A DNA stretch of 64,000 nucleotides from Epiperipatus broadwayi (taxonomy: Eukaryota; Onychophora; Udeonychophora; Euonychophora; Peripatidae), in assembly GCA_028023455.1 (NCBI GenBank), contig JAQFVV010006274.1, positions 2,048,001 to 2,112,000 on the forward strand, given 5' to 3'. Under the pieces are notes generated by a model, which saw only the letters and a list, made by a program, of their open reading frames with translations, did not search any database and was not told the origin of the DNA. Shown in pieces: positions 48,457-61,109 of this stretch. Numbering within the stretch: position 1 is the first letter of the stretch; each line of letters opens with the position of its first letter. The translations under genes were made by a program, and so were the position numbers.

Positions 48457-50112
48457 TGTGAGAGTACCATATGAGCCTCACCTAAAACAATTTGTGTTTC
48501 TTTGTGAGTTTAACTGTGCCTATATCGAATCAACAGATATAAATAACTTACACCTATCTTAAGCTTTTCATGTATCAGCTATATACATAAACTAGTTAGT
48601 ATTAAAAGAATAATTCTAAAAATGAATAATTCTAATTTGTTTATACACACACATAAATAAATGTTTCCAACTAATAGTATTTTTTATTAACCAAACCTTG
48701 ACATTTGACAAAGCCTTAAGTCAACATTGCATTTTTATCAGTTGAAACAAAGGAAATAAACGTTTGGGGTTCATTACAAATTGGATATTTTAAACAATAG
48801 AGCGTGAGCATAATTATGTGATATGCTTACAGAAATTAATCCAGTATAAAAATGAACTAATATTGTTATAACAATAATCTTCTATTTAGTTATCAAGGCA
48901 AGAACTAAGTCTGTAAATTTAAATGTGTTTGAATTTAGAACACATTTAAGAAAAAAAAAGATTCAATATTTTAAAACCTGCTTCAAGTAATTAATTTATT
49001 GCCTTTTAATATTATAAAGAACTATAAAAAAATAATCGTTGAAATTGACATGGTTATAAGAGTTATCAACGTCTTCGAAATGAGCTTTCAAAATATATAT
49101 TTAAGAAGACAAAAATTTATAAAGATGTTCTTTGGCTAGACAATTTATGCCAAGGATTTCTGCTGATGTTTTAAACCAGAACATGTAAATTTATTCCTAC
49201 TCAATGCCTAAAGTATAATCGTCGTAATTCTCATTTAAAAAGCTGCCTTAATAATGGAGTATTATATTGAAGATGTTAAATATTTTACTACGCAAATATT
49301 TAAAAGAATGAATATCTGGATTTCCTCTTCGAAGGATGATCAATGAACTTTATGTTTCAACATTCATCGTCGTTTTATTTCGTCTAAGGAGGGATATAAA
49401 ACCGTTATTCTTTCTCGTCTTGGATTACTTCATTGTGTATTTTAATAACCCTTAAACTTTATTTCCTTTGTGGATAATTATATTTACTTGGAAAAATTAC
49501 TTCGTATATTAAAGTGGAGAACTGATGAGATGAGCATTTTTATTTATTTATTTATTTAATAAAATTTAGATGTTGATATTTTGAAATATACTCTGATGAA
49601 AATGACGGCTGAATTACATTATATTTTTTTTTAATGTTAAATAGTTTATTATTGTTTTTAAATATAAGCACAGATTATGATTCTAAATTTTAATATTTTT
49701 ATTATTTATGAGATAATATTTTTGTTTCTATTACGGATTAAAATGTGTTAAACTTGATTTTAAAATTAAACAGGTCTTGTTTGTTTTTATTTTATTTAGT
49801 CGTTTTATAAAACCAATAATTATAAATATACATACTCATGCATATATATGTTGAATTAACTTAGTGATTTAATATTTATAAAAAAATTATATATAGCTTA
49901 TATTAAATTTATTATTACTATGGGATATTTGTGGAAATGCCTGAAGAGAGTCAATTGCAATTTCTACTTTGAGCTCGAATTCCGAGAGTAACAAGGTTAT
50001 TAATAGAGGAGTGGATTGGATTATATTTTAAATCACATCATCCATGGCATTCTATAAGAAGACTCAAAGTCCGACTATAGGTAGATGCAACTTTCTCGAG
50101 TCGTGAAAAGGA
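48457..50112 (+). repeat. Dispersed repeat E, right copy
   Basis: Starts TGTGAGAGTACCATATGAGC and ends CTCGAGTCGTGAAAAGGAT; 1.66 kb. It is the inverted copy of 817-2763, lacking about 290 bp of that copy (junction near 49620). Flanked precisely by the 96-bp direct repeat, so this copy looks like a discrete insertion. No coding potential. Confidence 0.9.
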
Positions 50113-50208
50113 TTTAGTAACTTTTTAATCAAAAGAGTTTTTCTTTGCAATGTATTGCTAAAACGATTAAATTTAAATTTCAGCAATTTCATATGATATT
50201 AAATATAT
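50113..50208 (+). repeat. 96-bp direct repeat, right of repeat E right copy
   Basis: Second copy of the 48361-48456 sequence. After it, the two flanks diverge (TATATACTTGCTATG here, TGTGAGAG at the other). Confidence 0.95.
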
Positions 50209-50805
50209 ATATACTTGCTATGAGTATTTAATGAACTCTAATCATTAAACTTTTTTTACATCAATAATAAAAGTGCATGTCTCATACATAAAGAAATTGT
50301 TACAGTATTTCAAATATATAATTTAAAGTAATATAATGTTGTGAGATGTGCTGCTAGTTAAGATAAATTTCAATGCTATGGCATCACATTAAGTTATTTA
50401 ATTCTTTTTCAACTTTCAGTCCCAAATCTTATTTTCTAGGTGGGGGTAGACAGTTCATTTTCTTTGATCTGCATTGCATCATTGAAAAAATTGTCTGTGC
50501 AGCCCTTTTCCAAAAAAGTTTGTGAATCTTGATTTAGAAAAATTCAGAAAAAGATTTTAGTTTTAGCAATGTAGAAAATCATCATAAAAGAAAAATAGAA
50601 ATAATATAAATAAAAATGACCAAATGAAATTTATTTATAATCCTAAATATTTCATTGATTATATTATTTTGTATAAAAGTATAAATTAAATAGAAATGTA
50701 AAATAAAAGCAACTATTTATTTTGTGTGTGTGAGAAAATATATATTCTTTGAAAAAAGATAGGAATTAATAAAAATACTCATGGAAGGTAGATTTTTCAG
50801 TTCTT
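50209..50805. other. No gene recognised
   Basis: AT-rich spacer between repeat E and the fold-back element. Nothing supported. Confidence 0.5.
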
Positions 50806-51543
50806 GTTTAGATGCACTCTGCCATTTTGGTTTCTAAAGGGATCTCCAAACCCACCACTGACACAAACAAGTGCTAAATGAAGTCAGATAACATCAGTAG
50901 TGCCATTAATATTGTTTCAATTATTTTGAACATTAGTTAAAAAATCGCAATTTTCATCAAAAATTAAAATATAAATGCAAATTTTGTAAAATTATGCTTA
51001 AACAAAAAAATCAAATACCCCTAAAATTTAAAATATGCAACATTCTAATAATTAAAAAATGACCAGATTGAAGATAGTAAGCAAAAATCATGTGTCCAAA
51101 AGAACGAATTACTGTGCAAAAATCAAATACCTCTAGAAAAAATCAAAAATATTTAGATAATGCCTAGGTTTGGAAAAAACGAGCAAATGTCCAGGCCAAA
51201 AATAAAAAGCAAAAATCATGTATCTAAAAAATCAGTGTACTACCACAATCACATAAACATGCAATTTTTTTAGAACTATGTGCAATCAAAAAAAAAAAAA
51301 GAAAACAAATATCTCTAGGAAATTAAAATATCAAATATATTAAAATTTAGGAAATGACTGAGTTTAAAATAAAAGGCAAAAATCGTATGACCAAAAAGAT
51401 CAAATTACTGCTGCATTAAAAAAATGAAAGGGATCATGTGGCCACAATTCCCCCCCCCAGCCCAACCAAATAACAATAGTAAGGTATTTTATTTTTAAAA
51501 TAATCAAATATAATAAATTAATAAACCCACACAAAAGGATTCC

Positions 51544-53704
51544 AATTGCCTTTATATATTGAACTATTTCCATCATCTAAATGGGTATTGAATATCTTTA
51601 AAAACATTTAACTTTATTTAAATATTCCAAAACAACTAAATGTATTTGGAATATTTAAATTAAGTTAAATTTTCCTAAAGACATTTAATACTTATATTAA
51701 GTGATGGAAATAGTCCAATATATAAGTAAAATTAAAATACTACCATACTACAGGATATATTGACCTCTCAATATGCTATGAAGGGATCATCTATGCTGAC
51801 TGCAATTGGTGAGGTGAAAATACTGTTTGATCACATTCGATCTAACAGGAAATCCACACCTGTAGTGGTTCAGTTGGATGTGTCCAAAGCCTTTGATACT
51901 GTAGATGTCAACCTACTTCTTGGTTTGCTGTCTCAGTTGGACATATCACAGCAGATAATTCTGATATTGGACAATCTCCTGAATAATAGGCACATCCATA
52001 TTTCCATAAATGGGCACTACTCAGATGGATTTGCCCCTTCAAGATCCATATCACAAGGATCATTGTTGAGTGGTCTGTCATTCATAAAGTACATTGACCC
52101 TCTGATTAAAGATCTAGACAATCTTCAGGGATATATGTGCCCTTGCTCAAGAAAAACATCAAGGTTTTTGCATATATGGATGACATACATGATCCTTTCC
52201 TCCTGTGAACATCTGAAGACACTTTACTCCATCATTAACAATTACTCTCAACATTACAAGCTATCCACCAATCCCCACAAGTTGTCCTCCTGGTGCATCA
52301 ACACTGGCAGGAAAATACTATCAAATTTTTTAGCAGAACCTCAGAGTTTTTTTGGGTTCTCTTCAAGTCACAGACTACTATGTCTGTCTGTCTACAAAAA
52401 TCCATCATAAACAATGCTACCAAGATGGTTCAATTACTGTCCAGGACATATCTGTCTCTACAAGGGAAGATTGCTCTGATGAATATGAAGATCATGGTGA
52501 GCTTAAATTACTATTTGCCAATAATGACTTAACAAAGTATTCAGCTTACAAATTTAGAGGCTCTGCAGCCAGTTCTTATGGAGAGGACAGACCCCTGCAA
52601 TTAGCACTCGCAGACTTCAGTTTCACAGGAGACAGAACAGCATGAGTCTCCATTCAACACAGGCAATTAATTTTCAAAAGGTCATTCACTTGTAGTAAAC
52701 CTTGTTAAAAAATCTATCAGCTATCATTGAGACTGTAATACCTACTGACAACCCCTCCCCCCAGTAAAGACACATGGTTTGACACCATTATTAAGCAACA
52801 ATTTCTACACATTAGGCACTCAATGGCAGAGTCTAATAATAAAATTAACATCTGGTAGGCACATCGCCTGCTGAATTATGAAAATACAGATATGTGGACT
52901 CACCTAGGGTGCAGCAATCATAGAATCATTGCAATATTTAAATCTCTGTTGCTGGATCAAGGTAAATCTGGGCTCCATGCCAAATAATACATTTTACACT
53001 TCAAGTGGTTCCTAATTAAAATATATCCACTCTGTCATGCCTGCTAATCATCTGATAAATATATGTCCAGACTATAACAGTATTAGCACATCATCTCTCA
53101 ACACTGTGTTATAGCAGTTGATAAAATTCTGTACATCAGGGGTTGTCTTTCCTCTGGAGACTTTACGGTTATCAGGTTATCTACCTTCCTGACATATGCC
53201 CTTTGGTACACAAGATGCAGGGCAAAGTTTACGCAACCAGACCGGACCTTAATGCCATATTTTTCGATAAGCTTAAAGTTCTTCAGAACAAGGACCACGG
53301 ACTCAACATGAATATTGAACCTGATATATCGATGTTATAGTGCCTATCATAAATGAAGAAGTCTATAATGCAACATACCAGACCCTGCTAGAGAGGCAAC
53401 GATCCCACACTGCATGGATACCAGTTCTGATATGTCAGCATTATAGAGCCAACCTCTAAGGGATGGACAATACCAACAGAATGGAATGCTACTTACACAA
53501 TAATTTGTTAGTGTGGTTAATGGCTTTGCCATGCATCTACCAGACCTAGGACCCCCACATTATCAAGCCAGCCTTGATGGAAGAAGCCAATACCAGCAAT
53601 GGAATTGAGCTAACACTAATAAAGTGTATTATAATATTCAACTGTACAAATTTTGTTATGTCGATAAAATATGTTTAAAACTATCATCACAAACCTTTAG
53701 GAAA
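51544..53704 (+). mobile_element. Hairpin-headed retroelement with RT fragment
   Basis: Inserted in the left arm of fold-back element A between ACACAAAAGGATTCC (51529-51543) and ACACAAAAAGATTCC (53705-53719), a 15-bp target duplication with one mismatch. The 5' part (51552-51725) is a near-palindrome (TATTGAACTATTTCCATCAT against GTGATGGAAATAGTCCAATA), then comes RT sequence, and the end is CATCACAAACCTTTAGGAAA followed by AC. The same two ends, without RT, occur at 24265-24480. Confidence 0.7.
51740..53300 (+). pseudogene. LINE reverse transcriptase and C-terminal domain, broken
   Basis: Frame 51760-52410 holds TSQYAMKGSSMLTAI (like Q.GF..G.S...AI), VVQLDVSKAFDTVDVNLL (RT block with catalytic Asp), INGHYSDGFAPSRSISQGS, then LLSGLSFIKYIDPLIKDLD. 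After a frameshift FAYMDDIHDP follows, with YMDD at 52173-52184, the second catalytic site. Further frameshifted parts give NYENTDMWTHLGCSNHRIIA (about 52873-52930), PLCHAC (about 53032) as part of a C-x2-C zinc motif, and SSGDFTVIRLSTFLTYALW (about 53152-53205), matching the fragment at 11220-11690. The endonuclease is missing, consistent with 5' truncation or replacement by the hairpin. Non-LTR type; clade uncertain. Confidence 0.65.
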
Positions 53705-56632
53705 ACACAAAAAGATTCCTGTTTATTATGTCCAAACTAAAGCATTACTTTTAAAATATAGCTGTAACCATATTTATGAGTAAATGTAGGAATGGCACCC
53801 GAAAGAAAAAATGCATAAAGTAAAACAAGAAGAAATCTGCTTAAGTTAAGATAATCTAATATTATAATTACCAAAAAAAATATTTTTAGATTCTAATCTA
53901 TTGTGTGTAAACTAATGCATTTTACTTTTAAAATATAGCAGTAACATTGTGCTTGGGTAAACGAAAGATTGATAGTGGAAATAAAAGTTGCATAAGCTAA
54001 AACAAGAAATGTTCTTAAGCTAAAATAATCTAATATTATAATTAGCCAAAAAAAAAAAAACAATAAATCAACAAACAGAGATTTTAATTTATTGTGTGTA
54101 AACTAATGCAGTTTGCTATTAAAATACAGCAGTAACCACATGTTGAATAAATGTAAAAATGTTAGCTGAAAGAAAAATTGCATAAGCTAAAATAATCTAA
54201 TATTATAATTAACCAAAAATAAACAAATCCACATAAAAAGATTCCAATTTATGTAAACTAACATATTTTATTATTTAAATATTGCAGTAGCCAAGGAAAG
54301 GAGCCAAAAGAAAAATTGCATAAAGTAAAACAAGAAATGTGCATAAGCTAAAATAATCTAATATTATAATTATCTTTAAAAAACCAATAAATCCACATTA
54401 TCAGAGTTGATTATTGAGCAGCAAATGGACTGTTTTTTAATCTATATAAAAAAGTTCAAATTTATTTTGATACAGGAAAGCATTTTGGTTTTAAAATATG
54501 GGGCAGAACAAGCACTTGTTCTGGGTTAATGTAAAAACGGCAATCAAAAGAAAAAGTACATAAAGGAAAGTATATTAATTTTGTAATTAAAAAAAAGAAT
54601 AAATCAGATTTTTTTCTTACCAAAAAGCAGGTAATATTGTGTGACTCCTTTCTCACATATAGTTATGTAAAAAAAATGGAGATAAGAAAAAAGCAAAAGC
54701 TAGCAGTATTCACATTTTGCTTCGTAATGTAATAATCAGCTCAAAGCAGCAGAGTTCACATTTGATCAAATGATACAATTAATCTTTATGGGGCTCTTGA
54801 AATTTAAATCCATCTATATACTTTTCTATCTATTAATATCAAAATTATTTTTTCCCATCAAATGAACATATATTAAAAAAATATCAAATCATTCTTCAGC
54901 TACGTCCTCTATGAATAATATTTTTTAAATATATGTTTCCATGTTCATTTGTTTATGGAAAAATTAACTTCAGTGTTAATAGATAGAAAAGTATATAGAT
55001 AGCTATATACATTGATTTCAATTTCAAGACCTCATAAGGATATCATGGGATCAAGTGTGAACCCTACTGATTTGCTGATTTTCATCTAAAGTCAAATATG
55101 AACATTGCTATCTTTTTCTCTTCTCCATTTTTTCTTTTGTAAGTATGTATGACTAAGGAGGCACATAACATTATTCACTTTTTGGTAAGAAATAAAATCC
55201 GAGTTATTATTTTTTATTAACTGTAAAATTAATATGCTTTAGTTTATGCAATTTTTTTTTATTTGCCATTTTTATGTTAACTCCAGCACATCTGCTTGTT
55301 CTGTTCCATATTTTAAAACTGAAATGCTTTACAGTTCCAGGATAAATTTAAACTTTTTTATATAGATTAAAAGTAGTAGATTTGCTGCTCAATAATCAAC
55401 TCTAATAATGTGTATTTATTGTTTGTTTTTTTTGGTCCTATTATAATATTAGATTATTTTAGCATAAATACATTTCCTGTTTTAGGTTATGCATTGCTGT
55501 TTTTATGTTAACCTCAATATGTGTGCTTGTTCTAACCTGTATTTTAAAACAAATGATTTTCTGTACCAGAATAAATTTGAACTTTTTTATATTGGTTAAA
55601 ATGGTTCATTTGCTGCTCAATTATATTAGATTTTTTTAGCTTTATGCATTTTTTTTTTTTGGCTTTCTTATGTTTATTGAACATGAGATTAGCTCTATAT
55701 TTTAATAATCGAGTGTGTTGTTTTACATACAATAAATTGGAATCTTTTAATGTGAATTTGTTTTTTTTTTATTATTGATTGTAATAGATTATTTTAGCTT
55801 AAATATATTTCTTGTTTCAGCTTATGCAATTTTTCTTTAGGTTGCCATTCTTGTCTTTACCCAAGCACAGTTACCATGATATTTTAAAAGTAAAATGCAT
55901 TAGTTTACACACAATAAATTGAAATCTAAAATGGTTTTTTGGTTATTTATATTATTTTAGCTTAAGCAGAATTTTTCTTGTTTTAGCTTATGCAATTTTT
56001 CTTTTGGTTGCCATTTCTTACGTTTACCCAAGCATATGGTTATTGTTGTATTTTAAATTAAAATGTTTTAGTTTACCCACAATAAATTGGAATCCTTTCA
56101 TGTGGATTTATTACTTTATTATAATATTAGATTATTTTATATTAGATTATTTTAAAAGTAAAATCTTATTCTTATTTGGTAAGGAGGTTGTGATCACATG
56201 ATGATCCCTTTCATATTTGATTGCATCGGTAATCTGATCTTTTTAGTCACATGATTTTTGCTTTTTATTTTCAGTCAGGTCATTTTCTAAATTTTTATAT
56301 ATTTGATATTTTCACAATATTTGATTTTTGCACTATAATTAGATCTTTTGGTGACATGATTTTTGCTTATTATTTTCAACCCAGTCATTTTTTCATTATT
56401 AGTATGTTTCACATTTAGAATTTTAGAGATATTTGATTTTTTGCATTGGGCATAATTTTACAAAATTTGCATATTTATATTTTAATTTTTGATGAAAATT
56501 GCAATTTTTTAACTAATGATCAAAATATTTGGAACACTGCCAATGGTAAACCCGCATATTATCTGCCTTCATTTAGTGCTCGGTTGGGACTTTCCTTAGA
56601 AACCAAAATGGTGGAGAGTGCACTCTATACCA

Positions 56633-59160
56633 ATATTGATTTTTCTATATAATTTAGATGATGATTTGCACCTAATATTGTAAACATTATGTAATAATAA
56701 TATCTGTGCATATGGAATAAAAATAAATTTGCAAAGTAGTAAAAGCCATTTTAAGATTTAATTTTTTTTTTTAAAAGTTGGAAGCTAATTAAGGCATTCA
56801 ATTAGAATAGACATCAATTACATTTTTAATAAATTGGATGTTTTATTGTGAATGAAATAATTTTAAGAGAGAGAAAAAAAAACATCTTTAATCTGGCATT
56901 TATAGATCAAAACAGGTTATAAAAAACGTAAAGATGTGGAAGATTTTTGAAATAGAATTATTGAGAAAGATTGGGGGGGGGGGGGGGTTAAAAATAAATT
57001 AATTCAGATATATTTTGAAACAACAGTAATCGATGCAAAAAAAAAAAATGTTGATTGATGTGATTGTTTAAAAATAAAATTAGAATGTGGTTTGTACAAA
57101 AATTTATCTCAGAATTATAATAAGTGGCATGGGCTTGTTATTAATCATTTGAAGTCATTATTCTGAATATTACCTTAGTATAGTATATAATCCCTCTTGA
57201 CAGCAGGTAAAGTAAATATTTTTAATTATTGTTTGTTTGTTTTTTTATGGTGGATTTGCTTTGAAATGACTACGAGTAAACTTTTTGCCCGTTTAATAAA
57301 GAGCTGGCTGTTCGTTGTAGTCTCTCAAACTTTTATTTTTTATTATATTATATACTATAGGCATAAAAACACATAGTAAGGAGTAGTTAAATTAATTTAT
57401 TTCTATGAAAATATTATAAACAGCTATGTGCATGTATGACATTTGATTTACTCTGACTATATTATTTTACTTTATATGTACATATCCTTAAATTATCATA
57501 AGTATTTCTGATATCGTTAATTGATATTCCAGCCTAATTTAATATTCATTTTGATTTTTTTTTAATTATTTTTATTTTATTATATTTAAACGTATATAAA
57601 CGAGATAACTGTTAGGTTTTTATTCAAAGCATTTGAATCGTCCAGTTTTTGTACAATCCTAGGTGCTAATTTGTACAACCTCTTGTCACCTGACCCCTCT
57701 GGTCTGGGTCAGGTTGAGAGCAAGTCATTGTGGGTAATCAGAGCTAAGAGGCTGATAGACAAGCTTGTTACTGTCATAGCAATGAAATCCATTCATCCTA
57801 GATAATAAGACAATAGCCATGGTTTACAAATACTCCCTGGATGAGAGTTATTAAAAGTAATAGGCAACTGAGTAAGCATCACACTTGTCAATGTTACTCC
57901 TATTACAGTAACAACAAACTGGAAAGAACTGAAGTTTTTCCTGTCATTTTGATAACATATATTAAAAAAAAAAAAAAAATTGAGAATTTAATTAAAGGAA
58001 TATTTTTTTTTAATTGCTTGATAGAAGCCATAAATGACATATAATATTCTTATTTATGCGTATATATGGGAAGACTTGTGTGTGCGCGCACGCACAACGT
58101 GGTTAATCGTATAATTCTTGAAAATTAGCCTTATATATCATTCAAATCATTTGTTTTTAAAAATTAATAATCTCTGTCATTTTATTTTAATCTGATGGTA
58201 TGGTCTTTTTATTTTTATTTAAAGTCATCTTATATTTTGCAGAGTTATTGAAATTTTAAGAACAAAAAAAAAATTACTTGAAAAGTAATTAAGAAAGCTA
58301 ATTTTTGACTTGGCGATATTGAATACTTTACTTACTTATATATAAATTCTGCGAAGTTAAGCGATATGAAGATCGGTGATTTTGTTTACAAATAAGATAA
58401 TTAATATTTTTAAGTAATAAAATATAGAAGGGTTTCCATTTTTTTTTTAAATTATTAATACAAAATAAAAATATATTCTGCGTGGATTATTCAAAATGGA
58501 TGAAAAATAGATTTTTGCAGCAATGTATATTTCATTACACATGCTCACAAAGATACTTTTTTTTTTTATTTACAGCATAATTATATATTTGGCGAAAGTT
58601 TATTAATAAATAAATGGTTAAACGTAATATTTAGAATTTTTTCTATCAGATATTCATAAACAATCCGAAAAATTAATTGTAGGTGATGTGGTTTTTATTA
58701 TATTAGGATTATCGTTTTATAATCAATAGATTCTCAAAAAGTTATTATATTGAATTAATAAGAATTATTAGCTTTTTTTAAAGGGGGGGGGGCATAGAAA
58801 TAAATAATGATATTTGCATTTTTTTTAAGTATTAAATCTTAACTGGAAATCTTTTTAAATAAAACCTCTTATCTGATGCCTATTTTTTAGATCTTGATAT
58901 AAATTATAGTTATAAAATTATTTTTTAACTAGATTATGGAATCTTGTTTGAATCAGTTTTTCTGCAAAAAAAAATTACAAATTTTTAGGCTAATTGAAAT
59001 TATCTCTATTGATAACTATATTTAATATAATAATCAGATTGTGAGAATTCTATTACCAAAATCAGTACCCACTGAATTAAATGTCACTTTGGATTAGTCA
59101 GAACATTCAGAATTATAAAAAATTTCTGTAGAAACAATAATTTAAAAGATCAACCTATAA
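56633..59160. other. Spacer, with a GC-richer patch at 57640-57800
   Basis: No host gene seen. The patch at 57655-57790 (TGTACAACCTCTTGTCACCT and following) is clearly less AT-rich, contains CTGACCCCTCTGGTCTGGGT and CAG that can form a hairpin, and has no open frame. It might be a conserved non-coding element or an unrecognised repeat. G-runs lie at 56972-56987 and 58783-58791. Confidence 0.4.
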
Positions 59161-59175
59161 TCTGATATAAAACAT

Positions 59176-59188
59176 ATTATTATTATTA

Positions 59189-59264
<76 letters not shown>
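59176..59264. repeat. Microsatellite (ATT)n
   Basis: About 29 units of ATT with a single GTT interruption, followed by GCCC. No adjacent LINE 3' end was recognised. Confidence 0.95.
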
Positions 59265-59265
<1 letters not shown>

Positions 59266-60646
59266 GCCCATTTCTCTTTTATCTAATTAAATTTGACTTA
59301 ATTTAATATGTTCAATAGCAGTTTTTCAAATTTTCATGAGTTTAATTATCTCCTTCCTAGTTAAAAAAAAAATATTTTATAAACAATTGTTCAAATCTTA
59401 AATATAGCTGATTTAATTTAAAAGGCTTTGGTATCGATTTAGAATATGCTCATTGCCTTTTGGAATTCTAAGGACCACCCAAAATCATCCCACATCCAAG
59501 TGATAAATGACATCAAACAAATCTCACATGGTCATGATATGATCATTCATAACAAAATCTCAATTTACATCAATAATTAAAATATTAAAGTGCAAATTTC
59601 ATACAACTATGCTTGATCAAATTACATAAACTAAAATATAAAAAATGGGAGGAAGGAACTAAAAGCCTATAGTTTCTAAAATAAGAATTTAAAATACTTA
59701 AAGAGAAAAAGTGAATGGAAAAATTGTGGACACATATATTAATTTAAAAAATGAAAAAAAAACATTAAAAATGTAAATAAACCACATACTTGTAACTTCT
59801 GCATTTTTTGGGTGATGCTTTGTATTGTCAAAAACATCCTTTTCTCTCGCTGTATACTTCAACGCAAAGTGCCATCATATGCCCATAACCACATGTTGAA
59901 TAAATGTAAAATTGATCAAACTAAACATAATTTCGAAATACTAAAAAGCTTATAACTTCTAAAATATGAATTTTATTACAATGTAGGACCATAGCCACAA
60001 GTTGAATAAAATAGAAACAACAGCTGAAGCATATTAATTTTATAATTAATAATAAATCACATTTTATTTTAACAATAGCCAAAAGAAGAATTGTCTAATG
60101 GAAAGAATATTAATTTTACAATTCATAAAATTTAATAAATCAGATGTTTTTATTGCCAATCTGCTTCCTTTCTCACATGTTGTTACAAAGAAAAAGATGG
60201 TGATGAGAAAAAGTTAGCATTGTTCATATATGATTACATGATTTGAAAATGTCTCTACAAGACAAATTTTGATCTAAAATCTTAGAAGGAAAAGTAACTT
60301 TTCTTGAGTAGCCAAATTTTTTCTTTGTAACTTTTTGTAAGAGTAATTTAATCTCATAACATTCTGCAATATTGTTATGGCTTTAAAATCATTTTATTTA
60401 TATCAATTTCAAGAGTCCAAAAGAAACTCACATGATCAAGTATAGATCCAATATCCATGTCAGGAAAGCAAATGTGAACAATGCTTTTTATTATTATTAT
60501 TATTATTATTTTCTATGTATAACCAAGGAAGCATGCAACATCGGAGTTTCTTTCTGTTAAGAAAAAATCTGATTAATTGTAAAATTAATATGCTTTATTT
60601 CAGTCAATTTCTCTTACAACTGCTATAATTTATAAGTTTTAAGGTT

Positions 60647-61085
60647 TTAATATTTCAAAATTATAAGTTTGGTTTGAGCAATTTTGTATTATTTCAGCAT
60701 ATAGTTATAGGCATATTTTGTAATAAAATTTGTATTTTAGAAGTTATATGCTTTTAGTAATTTGAAATTATAATCTTTGTTTAATCAATTTTATGTTTAT
60801 TCAACATGTCGTTATAGGCATATATTGCAATAAAATTTGTATTTTAGAAGTTATAAACTTTTAGTATTTCGAAATTATGAACTTGGTTTGATCAATTTAA
60901 CGTTATTTCAACATGTGGTTATAGGCATATATTGTAATAAAATTAGTATTTTAGAAGTTGTAAGCTTTTAGTAATTTGAAATTATAAGTTTGGTTTGATC
61001 AATTTTACATTTATTCAACATGTGGTTATAAGCATATATTATAATAAAATTCCGATTTGAAGTTATAAGCTTTTAGTATTTCAAA
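60647..61085. repeat. Tandem repeat, four units of about 109 bp
   Basis: Each unit runs from TA.TT(T/C)(G/A)AAATTATAA through GGTTTGATCAATTT, TTCAACATGTGGTTATAGGC, AATAAAATT.GTATTTTAGA to AGTTATAAGCTTTTAG. It forms the right arm of fold-back element B. Confidence 0.85.
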
Positions 61086-61109
61086 ATTATAAACTTGGTT
61101 TGGTCAGAT

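Larger units (their letters stand above)
50806..56632. mobile_element. Large fold-back element A (with nested retroelement)
   Basis: The outer ends GATGCACTCTGCCATTTTGG plus TTTCTAAAGG (left, 50811) and CCTTAGAAACCAAAATGGTG plus GAGAGTGCACTC (right, to about 56628) are inverted copies, continuing inward as GTGCTAAATGAAGTCAGATA against TATCTGCCTTCATTTAGTGC. The arms are built of tandem repeats: about 95-bp units of the GCAAAAATCATGTGTCCAAA type at 50930-51430 and inverted at 56190-56480, then about 190-bp units at 53705-54420 and inverted at 55240-56150. The centre is near 54900 and is itself palindromic (ACTTTTCTATCTATTAATAT against GTTAATAGATAGAAAAGTAT). No transposase was found. A 2.2-kb retroelement (51544-53704) has split the left arm. 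Confidence 0.85.

Noticed and set aside
817-50112. A single 49-kb transposon with 1.7-1.9 kb terminal inverted repeats
   Set aside because: The interval holds ordinary unrelated elements of different ages, there is no common target duplication at the outer ends, and only the right copy is flanked by the 96-bp repeat. Two separate copies of a dispersed repeat explain it better.
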